Positions 54,344 to 63,701 of a stretch of 64,000 bases of DNA are shown piece after piece. Position numbers and translations under genes: made by a program. The notes below the pieces were generated by a model that saw only the letters and a list, made by a program, of their open reading frames with translations, made no database searches and was not told the origin of the DNA. How positions within the stretch are numbered: position 1 is the stretch's first letter; each line of letters begins with the position of its first letter. The stretch comes from Pedobacter psychrodurus (lineage in GTDB: Bacteria > Bacteroidota > Bacteroidia > Sphingobacteriales > Sphingobacteriaceae): contig NZ_SJSO01000022.1 of the NCBI RefSeq assembly GCF_004331735.1, positions 33,681-97,680 of the forward strand. Direction: 5' to 3'.

Positions 54344-55681
54344 CTAATTATTTAGGAATTCTTTCCACCAATATCCAGAATCTTTAATGGTGCGTTCCTG
54401 CGTTTTAAAATCGTTATAGATCAGTCCAAACCTTGCCGTAAAGCCCTCTGCCCATTCAAAATTATCCATTAATGTCCAGGCCATATAACCAGTTACATTT
54501 ATGCCATCCTTTTTGAGTTTTAGCAGTGCATTTAAATAAAGTTTAAAATATTCAATCCGCTCAGGGTCTTCTACCTTGCCATTGATCAATTTATCATGAT
54601 AAGCAGCGCCATTCTCTGTGATCAGGATATTTTTGATATTTGGGTAAGCGGCGAATTGTTTAACGATATTATAAAAACTATCTGCATTTACCTCCCAGCC
54701 CATTGCGGTATGGGGCTTTTTTCTACTTTTGGCTTTTACTTCCCAAGCCTGAATAACCGGAATAAAGGCATTATATTTAACTACCAGTGGAAAATAATTT
54801 TGAAGACCAATAAAGTCAAAATCGAATTTCATTCGTTCATGAAGTCGCCAGGTACCATATTCGATCTGAAATTTCTCTAACACATCCCAGTTAGCAGTCG
54901 GAAAACCCATTCCCTGTGTCGGTTCTACAAAAAGACGGTTCATTAGGCAATCAACCCGCTTTGCAGCAAGAATATCACTATCACTTTGGGTACTTGGAAT
55001 TACTTCCGAGCAAGAAAAAGTAGTACCGATATTAGCCTTGCTAATTTCCGCGCGTAAAATCTTGCCCCCATCCGCCTGGGCCAGTGCAGTATGTAACACC
55101 GCTGAAAAGAAATTACCTAATCCTGTTTTCCCTGGGGCATGAACGCCAAGCATATACCCCAAAGAAGTATAACCGAAAGGCTCATTCAAAACAATCCAGT
55201 TTTTTACCTTATCGCCATATTCTAAAGCACAAATGCTCACAAAAGCATTAAAAGCAGCGTTAATGCTAAAGCTTGTCCAGCCGCCCTCATCTTCTAAAGC
55301 TTGCGGCAAATCCCAATGATAAAGTGTTACGTAGGGCGTAATTCCATGGGTTAAACACTCATCAATAAGATTGTGGTAAAAACGGATACCCTCCTGGTTA
55401 ATCTCTCCCCTGCCAGCAGGTAAAATCCGCGACCAGGCAATAGAAAATCTAAAAACTTTAAAGCCGAGCAGTTTAACCAAAGCGACATCTTCGGCATATC
55501 GGTGATAAAAATCGCAGGCTGGATCTAGTTTATGGTTCTTTTTTATTTTACCATTTTTTGCGGTAAAGGTATCCCAAATGGAAGGGCCTTTACCATATTG
55601 GGTGGCTGTACCTTCTATTTGAGCCGCAGCGGTAGCCACACCCCACAAAAAATTCTGACCAAAATCACTTGCCTTAATCAT
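54344..55681 (-). CDS. GH1 family beta-glucosidase
   Basis: A 445-residue cytoplasmic enzyme. It starts FLWGVATAAAQIEG, the normal GH1 entry. The acid/base Glu167 is in LNEPFGYT, the nucleophile Glu356 in ITENGAAYHD, and GYMAWTLMDNFEWAEGF marks the C-terminal part of the barrel. GH1 enzymes release glucose or related sugars from beta-glucosides. It is transcribed in the same direction as the cytochrome/DUF1501 cluster, separated from it by 168 bp with a palindrome, so it may form a separate unit. Confidence 0.95.
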   Translation of the reverse strand: MIKASDFGQNFLWGVATAAAQIEGTATQYGKGPSIWDTFTAKNGKIKKNHKLDPACDFYHRYAEDVALVKLLGFKVFRFSIAWSRILPAGRGEINQEGIRFYHNLIDECLTHGITPYVTLYHWDLPQALEDEGGWTSFSINAAFNAFVSICALEYGDKVKNWIVLNEPFGYTSLGYMLGVHAPGKTGLGNFFSAVLHTALAQADGGKILRAEISKANIGTTFSCSEVIPSTQSDSDILAAKRVDCLMNRLFVEPTQGMGFPTANWDVLEKFQIEYGTWRLHERMKFDFDFIGLQNYFPLVVKYNAFIPVIQAWEVKAKSRKKPHTAMGWEVNADSFYNIVKQFAAYPNIKNILITENGAAYHDKLINGKVEDPERIEYFKLYLNALLKLKKDGINVTGYMAWTLMDNFEWAEGFTARFGLIYNDFKTQERTIKDSGYWWKEFLNN

Positions 55682-55800
55682 TCGTTATCAATTAATTGCC
55701 ATAAGTTGCAAGTTTAATATTAACAAATCATTAACAAGGAATAGAAAAGACTTTTTGTCTACATTTAAATTGGTTAATATTTGCGATAATTCTGCGATGT

Positions 55801-55824
55801 CTGTCAGATGGTAACATCCGACTG
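55801..55824 (-). terminator. Palindrome at the end of the cytochrome cluster
   Basis: CTGTCAGATGGTAACATCCGACTG forms a stem (GTCAGATG with CATCCGAC, one mismatch) 26 bp after the stop at 55850. A near-identical element lies at 63641-63664 at the other end of the cluster. Confidence 0.55.
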
Positions 55825-55849
55825 CACATTTAATTCATTAAGCGAGCAA

Positions 55850-57244
55850 CTACGGCGCTTTAACTATCGTAGTATCTTGGGCAAGTTTGGGCACAGTGTA
55901 ATTTCCGGTATCTAAACTTACTTTAGGCAATAGTTTTTTTATACTGGCTAAATCTGCTTTACCTATACCGGTTTGATATACATACAGAAATTTTAAATTT
56001 TTGAGTTTCTTTAATTGATTAATCCCTTTTGCAGTAATTTTTGTCCCGACCAAACTTAATGATTGTAGTTGATCCAAATCTTTCAGCGATGCTAAACCTG
56101 CATCTGTAATTTGGGTATTATTTAGGTTTAACCTCGTTAGGTTCTTGCAATCCTTTATTGCAGTTAAGGTTTGATCGTTTACTTTATTGTTTTCTAACTT
56201 AAGCCAAAGGAGCTGTTTTTCGACTGATTTTATCAAATCCAAAACATCTTTCCCCATCGATTGGGCATTGATAAAATTCGCCGAAAGATAGTTGGTATTC
56301 TGGGCAACAGGAAATACGGTAATCCCTGCATCAGTAAACTTTTTCAATACTTTATTATCAACTGCCGAAACCTCTTTGCTTGGAATATCACTGGCTTTGA
56401 TTTGCTCGGCCCCGCTTTCGCCTTTTTGCAGGCTGGCTAAAATTGTTTTAATATTTTCTGGCTGAGGGAGATCTTTAAATTTCTTTTTAAAATCGGCACC
56501 ATTATCAATCCACCATTTTAACAAGGCAATCTCGTTGGTGGTGAGTTGAGGCTTTTCTTTAGGCGCCATATGGTCTTCATCATTCAATGGCAATAAAATT
56601 CGCTTCATCAGCTCACTATCGTCGGCTTTACCCTTAACAATGGTGTGCCCATCTTCTCCACCTTTTAAAATATATTCTTCCTGGTCCAGTCTCAGCTTAC
56701 CTTTCTGCTTTTCGCTGCCATGGCAACTATAACACCTATTTTGAAAGAGTGGCTGGATGGCATTTTGGTAAACAAAGGCTTCCTGAACATTGGGAATTGG
56801 TGGAATGGCTGCGCCGCCTTTTGTACTGCCTGCTTTTAACGGCGCAGTTAAATAATCAGAACCGTGGGTTAAAGAACCTCCCAGATGGCCCGTAATCGAA
56901 ATGAGCACGATAAGAACCACAGCAATTGTGCCCAATATTGCATTCGATTTAACCTTTTGGTAAATGACCCACAATATAAAAGACAATACAGCAACACTAA
57001 TGCCCATCCATTGATGATTGCTCACCAGCTTCCCATCATAATCGCCGCCATTGGCTAACAAATAACCAGTAATGCAAGATACTACAGCACTTAACGCACC
57101 CAAGAGCAGCATAATAGGAATAGCTGGTTTTAGATTGATAAATTTTGCGGCAAATGATAAGAGAATACAAATACAGCCAAGTAACAAAATCCCTATAGGA
57201 AGGTGAACAAAAACCGGGTGAAAGCGGCCAAAAAATTCTAACAT
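55850..57244 (-). CDS. Membrane-bound DUF2231 / Planctomycete-type cytochrome / leucine-rich repeat protein
   Basis: A 464-residue protein. Residues about 1-125 hold four membrane segments with FHPVFVHLPIGILLLG, typical of DUF2231. Residues about 155-260 are a Planctomycete-type cytochrome c domain, heme motif CYSCH at 171-175, then MAPKEKPQLTTNEIALLKWWIDNGADF. Residues about 330-440 are leucine-rich repeats (LTRLNLNNTQITDAGLASLKDLDQLQSLSLVGTKITAKGI). It likely passes electrons or docks partner proteins in the inner membrane. The next gene upstream ends 1 bp before this start, so they are co-transcribed. Confidence 0.88.
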   Translation of the reverse strand: MLEFFGRFHPVFVHLPIGILLLGCICILLSFAAKFINLKPAIPIMLLLGALSAVVSCITGYLLANGGDYDGKLVSNHQWMGISVAVLSFILWVIYQKVKSNAILGTIAVVLIVLISITGHLGGSLTHGSDYLTAPLKAGSTKGGAAIPPIPNVQEAFVYQNAIQPLFQNRCYSCHGSEKQKGKLRLDQEEYILKGGEDGHTIVKGKADDSELMKRILLPLNDEDHMAPKEKPQLTTNEIALLKWWIDNGADFKKKFKDLPQPENIKTILASLQKGESGAEQIKASDIPSKEVSAVDNKVLKKFTDAGITVFPVAQNTNYLSANFINAQSMGKDVLDLIKSVEKQLLWLKLENNKVNDQTLTAIKDCKNLTRLNLNNTQITDAGLASLKDLDQLQSLSLVGTKITAKGINQLKKLKNLKFLYVYQTGIGKADLASIKKLLPKVSLDTGNYTVPKLAQDTTIVKAP

Positions 57245-57245
57245 C

Positions 57246-58178
57246 TTATTGATATCTCTTTCTTAATAAATTCATCATGTAAACATTTATTGCCCATTGA
57301 TCGGCAACGGGTTGGCGTGTATAAGGCAAGGTAGGCATATAATCAGCCGGGCCAAATTCGGTAAGAATGGTCATGCGTTCGCCGTTTTTCTTTTTCCTAG
57401 CTATAATTTTGTCCCACCAGGCCAAGTGTGCTTCTACCACTTTTGCCCATTCTGGTGCCCTTGGATCGTTTACCTGTGGTCCTTCTGGGTGCCCAACCCG
57501 CGAGTGGATATGTTCTGCTTTTTCTAAAATAAAATCGATGGTTTGTTTCTGATCAGATAATAAACTTTCGTGCACATTGCACCAATGCGAAATATCTAAA
57601 GTAAACCTCAATTCTGGATTTTTCACAGCAAAATTTTTGGCAACATGCGCTGCAAACATCATGCGGCTACGGTGCGTTTCGTGATAAATCGGGATGCCCG
57701 ACGATTTGCTTTTTGCTGTTGCGTAATCGATAATCTGTTTGTTTTCTTCATAAGTGAAATAATCTTTTCCCGAATGGCAATTGATGTAAACTGGTTTTTG
57801 ATAAGTATTGGCACAAATGGCATCTAAACTTTTTTTGAAAGAAGTTAAATGCTCAGTTATATTGGCTTGCGATCCGGCGCATAAAAACCCAATTTCTAAT
57901 TTATATTTCTTAACCGCATCAAAAAGTTCTTTTATCGCTTTATCTTCACCTGGCCACCATACTTCAATACCTTCATATCCTTCTTTTTTTGCTGCTGCAC
58001 AAAATTCATCTCTTGTACCCCCAAAACCCCAATCGGTTTGCATAAATAATAATTCGTAGCCCACTTTTGCTTTTATATTTTTAAGTTCGTTGGCACTCAT
58101 GTTTTGGATAGGGGCTAAAATTGAAGCTGCCGTTACAACAGCTGTATTTTGTAAAAATTTTCTTCTGGTTTGGTTCAT
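57246..58178 (-). CDS. Secreted sugar phosphate isomerase/epimerase family protein (TIM barrel)
   Basis: A 310-residue protein with a Tat-like signal (MNQTRRKFLQNTAVVTAASIL, RR at 5-6). The TIM-barrel (AP endonuclease 2-like) pattern is shown by GYEGIEVWWPGEDKAIKELF, YINCHSGKDYFTYEENK, PIYHETHRSRMMFAAH, RFTLDISHWCNVHES, HIHSRVGHPEGPQVND and TILTEFGPADYMP, with several His and Glu residues as metal ligands. The substrate is unknown, probably a sugar or keto-sugar in the periplasm. It is the second gene of the cluster counted from the cytochrome-LRR gene. Confidence 0.88.
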   Translation of the reverse strand: MNQTRRKFLQNTAVVTAASILAPIQNMSANELKNIKAKVGYELLFMQTDWGFGGTRDEFCAAAKKEGYEGIEVWWPGEDKAIKELFDAVKKYKLEIGFLCAGSQANITEHLTSFKKSLDAICANTYQKPVYINCHSGKDYFTYEENKQIIDYATAKSKSSGIPIYHETHRSRMMFAAHVAKNFAVKNPELRFTLDISHWCNVHESLLSDQKQTIDFILEKAEHIHSRVGHPEGPQVNDPRAPEWAKVVEAHLAWWDKIIARKKKNGERMTILTEFGPADYMPTLPYTRQPVADQWAINVYMMNLLRKRYQ

Positions 58179-58183
58179 ATAAT

Positions 58184-58212
58184 TGAATGAGTGAATTATT
58201 GAATGAGTGAAT
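58184..58212 (-). repeat. Short GAATGAGTGAAT repeats
   Basis: GAATGAGTGAAT occurs twice in tandem with TATT between, upstream of the isomerase gene. It is similar to the sequence between rpmG and the DUF4295 gene. Confidence 0.4.
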
Positions 58213-58258
58213 GGTTTATCGGTAATTGATTATTGTTTCTTGGTTATTAATCTACCTG

Positions 58259-59770
58259 TTATGCCACAATTTCCGTAATCACCTTACCTGCCACATCTGT
58301 TAGCCTAAACGGCCGTCCTTGGAAAGGATAAGTAAATTGTTCATGATCAAAGCCCAACTGGTTTAAAATAGTAGCTTGAATATCGAAAGCATCCACTTTT
58401 CCACTTACAGCACTGTAACCAATTTCATCTGTTTCTCCGTGTGTAAATCCTTTTTTCACACCACCGCCTGCCATCCATATGGTAAATGCTTCTGTATGGT
58501 GATCTCTACCTTTAAATGGATTTTGTATGCCATTTCTGTTTTCCATCATTGGCGTACGTCCAAATTCTCCTCCCCAAACTACTAAAGTTTCTTCTAATAA
58601 ACCGCGTTGTTTTAAATCAAGCAGTAAAGCTGTAATTGGCCTGTCAATACTTCTGCATTTATTTTTTAATCCAATGTTTAACGAGTTGTTCGGGTTATCT
58701 CCGTGTGCATCCCAGCCCCAATCGAACAACTGGATATAGCGTACGCCTTTTTCTACCAATTTACGGGCAAGCAGTACATTATTGGCAAAACAAGCTTTAC
58801 CAGGTTGTGTGCCATACATTTCGTGTATGTAGGCTGGCTCATCGTTAATATTCATTACTTCAGGTGCCGAAATCTGCATGCGGTAAGCCATTTCATATTG
58901 TGCTATCCGCGATAAAATTTCGGGATCGTTATACTCTTGATATTGTTGCTCGTTGGCTTTATTAATGGCTTCGATAGAGGCTTTTCTCAAATCGCGGTTC
59001 ATGCCATCCGGATCTTTTATAAACAATACGGGGTCTCCTTCGCTTCGGCATTGTACACCTTGATAAACAGATGGTAAAAAACCACTTCCCCAAACACTTT
59101 TTCCCGCATCAGGGAAACTTCCTCCACTGGTAAGTACTACATATCCGGGCAAATTTTGGTTTTCTGATCCTAAACCATAGGTTACCCAGCTTCCCATACT
59201 TGGCCTACCCAATCGCGGCGAACCCGTATGCACCAACAGTTGCGCTGGAGCATGGTTAAATTGATCTGTTTTTACAGCTTTTAAAAAGCTTACCTCATCT
59301 ACCATGGTAGAAAAGTGCGGTAAATTATCACTCACCAAGGTACCCGACTGGCCATATTTGGCAAAATTGGCCTGTGGCCCTAACATTTTAGGTACTCCAG
59401 TTATAAAAGCAAATTTTTTACCTGCGAGTAATGATGGAGGGCAATCCTGTCCGTCCATTTTCATTAGCTCTGGTTTAAAATCAAACAATTCTAACTGAGA
59501 TGGAGCGCCTGCCATGTGCAAATAAATTACACTTCGGGCCTTACCTACAAGTGGTGGAGATTTTGGTAATAATGGATGCGCAGGATCGTAAGCGATCTTG
59601 GTTTGTGGACTCGAAAAAAGATTACCACAGCTACCCAATAACGAACCCATTGCCAAAGCACCCAAACCCATCGCACTTTCTTTTAAAAAATGGCGTCGTG
59701 AGTGCAGGTGTGCATTTGCTTCATGTGCTTCTTTAATTAACCTATGTGCATTTAATTCGTCTCTTGTCAT
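58259..59770 (-). CDS. DUF1501 family protein (sulfatase-like fold, Tat-exported)
   Basis: A 503-residue protein with a Tat signal at 24-45 (SRRHFLKESAMGLGALAMGS). Family motifs are KSPPLVGKARSVIYLHMAGAPSQLELFDFKP, RLGRPSMGSWVTYGLGSENQNLPGYVV, FDWGWDAHGDN, VVWGGEFGRTPMMENRNG and GRDHHTEAFTIWMAGGGVKKG. DUF1501 proteins resemble alkaline phosphatase/sulfatase enzymes and are nearly always encoded beside a DUF1549/DUF1553 cytochrome protein, as here: that gene ends 11 bp upstream. The reaction is not established. Confidence 0.92.
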   Translation of the reverse strand: MTRDELNAHRLIKEAHEANAHLHSRRHFLKESAMGLGALAMGSLLGSCGNLFSSPQTKIAYDPAHPLLPKSPPLVGKARSVIYLHMAGAPSQLELFDFKPELMKMDGQDCPPSLLAGKKFAFITGVPKMLGPQANFAKYGQSGTLVSDNLPHFSTMVDEVSFLKAVKTDQFNHAPAQLLVHTGSPRLGRPSMGSWVTYGLGSENQNLPGYVVLTSGGSFPDAGKSVWGSGFLPSVYQGVQCRSEGDPVLFIKDPDGMNRDLRKASIEAINKANEQQYQEYNDPEILSRIAQYEMAYRMQISAPEVMNINDEPAYIHEMYGTQPGKACFANNVLLARKLVEKGVRYIQLFDWGWDAHGDNPNNSLNIGLKNKCRSIDRPITALLLDLKQRGLLEETLVVWGGEFGRTPMMENRNGIQNPFKGRDHHTEAFTIWMAGGGVKKGFTHGETDEIGYSAVSGKVDAFDIQATILNQLGFDHEQFTYPFQGRPFRLTDVAGKVITEIVA

Positions 59771-59781
59771 AACCGATCAAA

Positions 59782-62520
59782 TCAATTTTTGGTAACCACT
59801 TCATCCAGATTAAGCATTGCATTGGCAACGAGTACCATTGCCGCATCTTCTGGCTTAAATTTCTTTTGCTTATCACCCATAAATGCCGATACACTAGCCG
59901 AATTTTTTCTAAACTCGCCAAAGGCTTTGGCATACAGGTCTTCAAATACTTTTAATCTATTTTGAGGGATCGTTTTGTATAAGATCAATTCATAACCCTT
60001 TGCAATTTTAGATTTGCTGGTACTTCCGCCCACTTTTCCCATACGTACCGCCAGTTTTCTGGCTAAATCGATATAAACACTATCGTTTAAGGTTACCAGG
60101 GCTTGTAAAGGGGTATTGGTACGGATACGGCGCGGACTGCAAACCACTCTCGATGCACCATCAAAGGCAATAGCTGATGGATACGGGGCTGTTCTTTTCC
60201 AATAGGTATAAATTCCCCTGCGGTATTGTTCTTCTCCACCACTTAACACCCATTTAGCACCACTATAAGGCGAAAACCAGATTCCTTCAGGCTGCCAAGG
60301 CATTACCGGCGGTCCGTACATTTTATTACTTAATACCCCACAAACAGCAAGGCTTTGATCTCTTATTTGCTCGGCACTTAACCTGATCCGGGAACCCCTG
60401 GCGTAAAATTTATTAAACAGATCTTTTTCTTTCAGTTCTTCCGTTACCTTACTATCTTGTCTGTAAGTAGCCATCATCACCAGTTCCTTCAACATTTTTT
60501 TAACGCTCCAGTTGTATTTATACATAAACTGATAAGCCATAAAATCTAATAGTTCCTGGTGGGTTGGGGCCATTCCCTGGGTGCCCATATCTTCTAAGGT
60601 TTCTACCAAACCTGCTCCATACAACTGCTCCCACAATCTGTTCACCATTGTTCTCGATACGAGCGGATTTCTTTTATCGGCAAGCCACATGGCTAAACCC
60701 ATTCTGTTATTGGGTGCATTTTTAGGCATAGCAAAAGCCAAAGAATTAGGCACACCAACTTTAACTTCTTTGCCCTTCGAAGTCCACGCACCACGCTCAA
60801 ACACATAGTTTTTGCGCTGCATGCTCAATGGATTCTCGACCATAATTGGCGTTGTGGGTACCTGTGCATTCATTAAATCGGTAAATCTTTTTTTGTTGGC
60901 CAAATACTCAGGTTTGCCCTTTCCAGGAAACTGTTTGGTAAAATAAAACCAATCGAAGTACACCATAAATTCGTCAGGATTTTTTACTGAAGGATTGGTA
61001 TACTTTAAATACACATCTTTTACCCCACTTTGTTTAGCAAAATCTATTTCTACATTTTCATAACCTTTAGTTTGAGCCAGTTTCCACGATTTTAGAAGAG
61101 GGCCATTTGGCGAACCTAAATGTAAGCTCATTGTACCATTCGGTTTACTGCAGTTGTAGCGCAAAATCAACTGATCAACATGGTTAAGATCGACCGATTT
61201 TAACCGTGCAGATGAGCTATTTTTAAAATATAGCGCAATATTATTATTACCGATTACCGAATTCACCAATTCATCGGCTGTAGTAGAGTTTATTGCAGGC
61301 TGGCCGGTTTTCAAGAATAAATCAACTTCAGCAGCTCTTTCTTTACCCGTAACAGTTTTAACCCAGCTGGTTAAATGATCGAGCTCGTTTTTAAGGCTAT
61401 CATTAAAATCTTTAAGCAAAGGATACTCTGCTGAAACGTCTTCATCTCTTGTATTGTTAAAATACGACATGAATTTATAATATTCATCATGTTTAAAGGG
61501 ATCGTATGGGTGGCTATGGCATTGTACGCAAGAAAAAGTTGTACTCATTAATCCTTCCCAGGTGGCGTTTACACGGTCTAAAACCGCCGCCGTTCTAAAC
61601 TCTTCATTATTGGTTCCCCCCTCATCATTGGTTGGGGTATTTCTGCTAAAAGCGGTAGCAATATATTGTGCATCGGTTGGATTTGGAAATAAATCACCAG
61701 CAATCTGATCGGTAATAAACTGATCATAAGGTATATCACGGTTAAAGGCTTTAATCACCCAGTCGCGATAGCTCCAGATGTTTCGATTAGGATCGCTCTC
61801 GTAACCTTTAGTATCGGCATAACGTGCTATATCCAGCCACATCGATGCCCAGCGTTCGCCAAATTTAGGCGAAGCCAGCAAACTATCAACCAGCACATTG
61901 TAAGCCGCCTGCTCATCTTTACTGTTTAAATAAAATTTGGCCAGTTTGTCTGAAGGATAAGTACCAATCAAATCTAAACTTACTCTCCTTAATAAGGTAG
62001 CCTTATCAGCAGTTTTAGACGGCTCAAGTTTATTTTCTTCTAGTTTTGCAAAAATAAATTTATCCAGATCGTTGCGTACCCAACTGTTATCTACATCTGG
62101 TACTTCTGTTGGTTTTACACTTACATAAGCCCAATGGTCCCCCCATTTTGCACCTTGTTTTATCCAAGCGCTAAGCATATCAATTTCATCATTATTTAAA
62201 GCGGGATGTTTATACGGCATCCTTTCTTCCGGATCGTTAGATTTTAGGCGTTTAATAAACTCGCTATCTTCGGGGTTGCCAGGAATAATGGCTGGTTTAC
62301 CACTTTTGGTGTTCGCCAGGGCTTCTTCTCGAAACAATACACTAAAGCCGCCCTGCTGCTTAACACCCCCATGGCACGAAATACACTTTTTATTCAAAAT
62401 AGGTTTAACCTGTGCGTTAAAATCAATCTGTTTCTCCGAAGAAAAAAGCGAAAAGGCAATTAAGGCGATTACAACCAGCACAAAGCCAGAGGCAAATAGA
62501 ATTTTCTTGTTCAATAACAT
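59782..62520 (-). CDS. PSD1-type DUF1549/DUF1553 protein with cytochrome c domain and CBM-like insert
   Basis: A 912-residue protein anchored by an N-terminal membrane segment (about 8-27). A Planctomycete cytochrome c domain follows with CISCH at 46-50, then DUF1549 (WLDIARYADTKGYESDPNRNIWSYRDWVI) with a second CVQCH at 331-335. An insert at about 425-530 (SVDLNHVDQLILRYNCSKPNG, DVYLKYTNPS) looks like a carbohydrate-binding module 6 fold. The C-terminal DUF1553 (NPLVSRTMVNRLWEQLYGAGLVETLEDMG) completes it. It is the first gene of the minus-strand cluster. It probably oxidises or cleaves a sugar in the periplasm; this is inference. Confidence 0.92.
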   Translation of the reverse strand: MLLNKKILFASGFVLVVIALIAFSLFSSEKQIDFNAQVKPILNKKCISCHGGVKQQGGFSVLFREEALANTKSGKPAIIPGNPEDSEFIKRLKSNDPEERMPYKHPALNNDEIDMLSAWIKQGAKWGDHWAYVSVKPTEVPDVDNSWVRNDLDKFIFAKLEENKLEPSKTADKATLLRRVSLDLIGTYPSDKLAKFYLNSKDEQAAYNVLVDSLLASPKFGERWASMWLDIARYADTKGYESDPNRNIWSYRDWVIKAFNRDIPYDQFITDQIAGDLFPNPTDAQYIATAFSRNTPTNDEGGTNNEEFRTAAVLDRVNATWEGLMSTTFSCVQCHSHPYDPFKHDEYYKFMSYFNNTRDEDVSAEYPLLKDFNDSLKNELDHLTSWVKTVTGKERAAEVDLFLKTGQPAINSTTADELVNSVIGNNNIALYFKNSSSARLKSVDLNHVDQLILRYNCSKPNGTMSLHLGSPNGPLLKSWKLAQTKGYENVEIDFAKQSGVKDVYLKYTNPSVKNPDEFMVYFDWFYFTKQFPGKGKPEYLANKKRFTDLMNAQVPTTPIMVENPLSMQRKNYVFERGAWTSKGKEVKVGVPNSLAFAMPKNAPNNRMGLAMWLADKRNPLVSRTMVNRLWEQLYGAGLVETLEDMGTQGMAPTHQELLDFMAYQFMYKYNWSVKKMLKELVMMATYRQDSKVTEELKEKDLFNKFYARGSRIRLSAEQIRDQSLAVCGVLSNKMYGPPVMPWQPEGIWFSPYSGAKWVLSGGEEQYRRGIYTYWKRTAPYPSAIAFDGASRVVCSPRRIRTNTPLQALVTLNDSVYIDLARKLAVRMGKVGGSTSKSKIAKGYELILYKTIPQNRLKVFEDLYAKAFGEFRKNSASVSAFMGDKQKKFKPEDAAMVLVANAMLNLDEVVTKN

Positions 62521-62739
62521 TTGGTTAAAAATAAACTTAAACTAATTGCTAGCAGTTTTGTATTTGTATACAAAGTTAAACTAAGCTAAACAATAATCAA
62601 AATTATAATAAAGATGATCGTTAGACTAATAGGCTATTTATCGTTTCCTTTAAACCAAAGATCAAGAAAAATATAAAACATAAAAATGTATTAACTTGCT
62701 CAAAAAATGGATTATATTACTTTTTATTAAGCATTAAAC
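62521..62739. promoter_or_regulatory. Divergent control region of the cytochrome cluster and the AraC gene
   Basis: A 219-bp AT-rich gap between two divergent genes. It must hold both promoters and probably the AraC binding sites, but no clear direct repeat or TAnnTTTG pair can be singled out by eye. Confidence 0.5.
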
Positions 62740-63624
62740 ATGGAGAAACCTCTGGTTAAACCGAAAAACAGTTTTGATTTACTAAAATCCATCATCATTC
62801 CAAAGAATGTACTTTTAAAACAATGTATGGAGAACGGAATCATCAGCAATATGTTCATTACCGACATTGGCTATTACCGTAAGGCACTGCACCACTATAT
62901 AAAAAGGAATAATGGTGCAGAACAACACATTTTAATTTATTGCGTAGAGGGAATGGGAACCGCAGAATTTCAGGGTACTGTATATCATATCGAAGCTGGA
63001 AATTTCATCATCATCCCAAAAAAAACACTGCATATTTATCAAGCCGATCCCACTTTACCATGGACAATTTATTGGTTCCATTTTTCGGGTAGCGGTGCTG
63101 ATGCCTTAGTAGCACAATTACAGAATTATAAGGGATATGCCGGATTTAGTGAAGAACGAAACACCATTTTTACTACCATTTATAACCGCCTTGAAAGGGG
63201 TTTTAGTAAAGAGAATATTATTTATGCCAATTTATGTTTCCACCAGTACATTGCCGAAGTTGTTTATACCGATAAACATCTTGTTAATGATAAAATTATG
63301 GAACCCGATAAGGTGGAAGAGGTTATAGATTTTATGCGAAACAACATCGAAAAAACACTTACCCTAAAAGAAATGGCTTTGGCTGTTTACCTATCGCCAT
63401 CATATTTATCGGCTATATTTAAAAAGAAAACAGGAACCTCGCCCATCGATTACTTTAACCAGCTTAAAATTCAGAAAACTACACAGTATTTGCTTTTTAC
63501 CAATCTGCGAATTAACGAAATTGCACTAAAAATAGGCATCAGCGACCCTTATTATTTTAGCCGCCTTTTTTCGAGCATTATGGGTATTTCACCAAAACAA
63601 TACCGTGATAATAGATTTAATTGA
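62740..63624 (+). CDS. AraC family transcriptional regulator
   Basis: A 294-residue regulator. Residues about 30-170 form a cupin sugar-sensing domain (HILIYCVEGMGTAEFQGTVYHIEAGNFIIIPKKTLHIYQAD, PWTIYWFHFSG). Residues about 190-292 carry the double helix-turn-helix (LTLKEMALAVYLSPSYLSAIFKKKTGTSPIDYFNQLKIQKTTQYLL, INEIALKIGISDPYYFSRLFSSIMGISPKQYR). It is divergent from the DUF1549/DUF1553 gene, so it most likely activates that cluster in response to a sugar. Confidence 0.93.
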   Translation: MEKPLVKPKNSFDLLKSIIIPKNVLLKQCMENGIISNMFITDIGYYRKALHHYIKRNNGAEQHILIYCVEGMGTAEFQGTVYHIEAGNFIIIPKKTLHIYQADPTLPWTIYWFHFSGSGADALVAQLQNYKGYAGFSEERNTIFTTIYNRLERGFSKENIIYANLCFHQYIAEVVYTDKHLVNDKIMEPDKVEEVIDFMRNNIEKTLTLKEMALAVYLSPSYLSAIFKKKTGTSPIDYFNQLKIQKTTQYLLFTNLRINEIALKIGISDPYYFSRLFSSIMGISPKQYRDNRFN

Positions 63625-63640
63625 TGTAGAATTCTTCGTG

Positions 63641-63664
63641 CAGTCAGATGTTGTCATCTGACTG
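63641..63664 (+). terminator. Stem-loop after the AraC gene
   Basis: CAGTCAGATG and CATCTGACTG form a perfect 10-bp stem with loop TTGT, 16 bp after the stop. It is nearly the same as the element at 55801-55824. Confidence 0.65.
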
Positions 63665-63701
63665 AATAAGATAAATTTTTACCTTTAAAATGCTTTTACC
63701 A

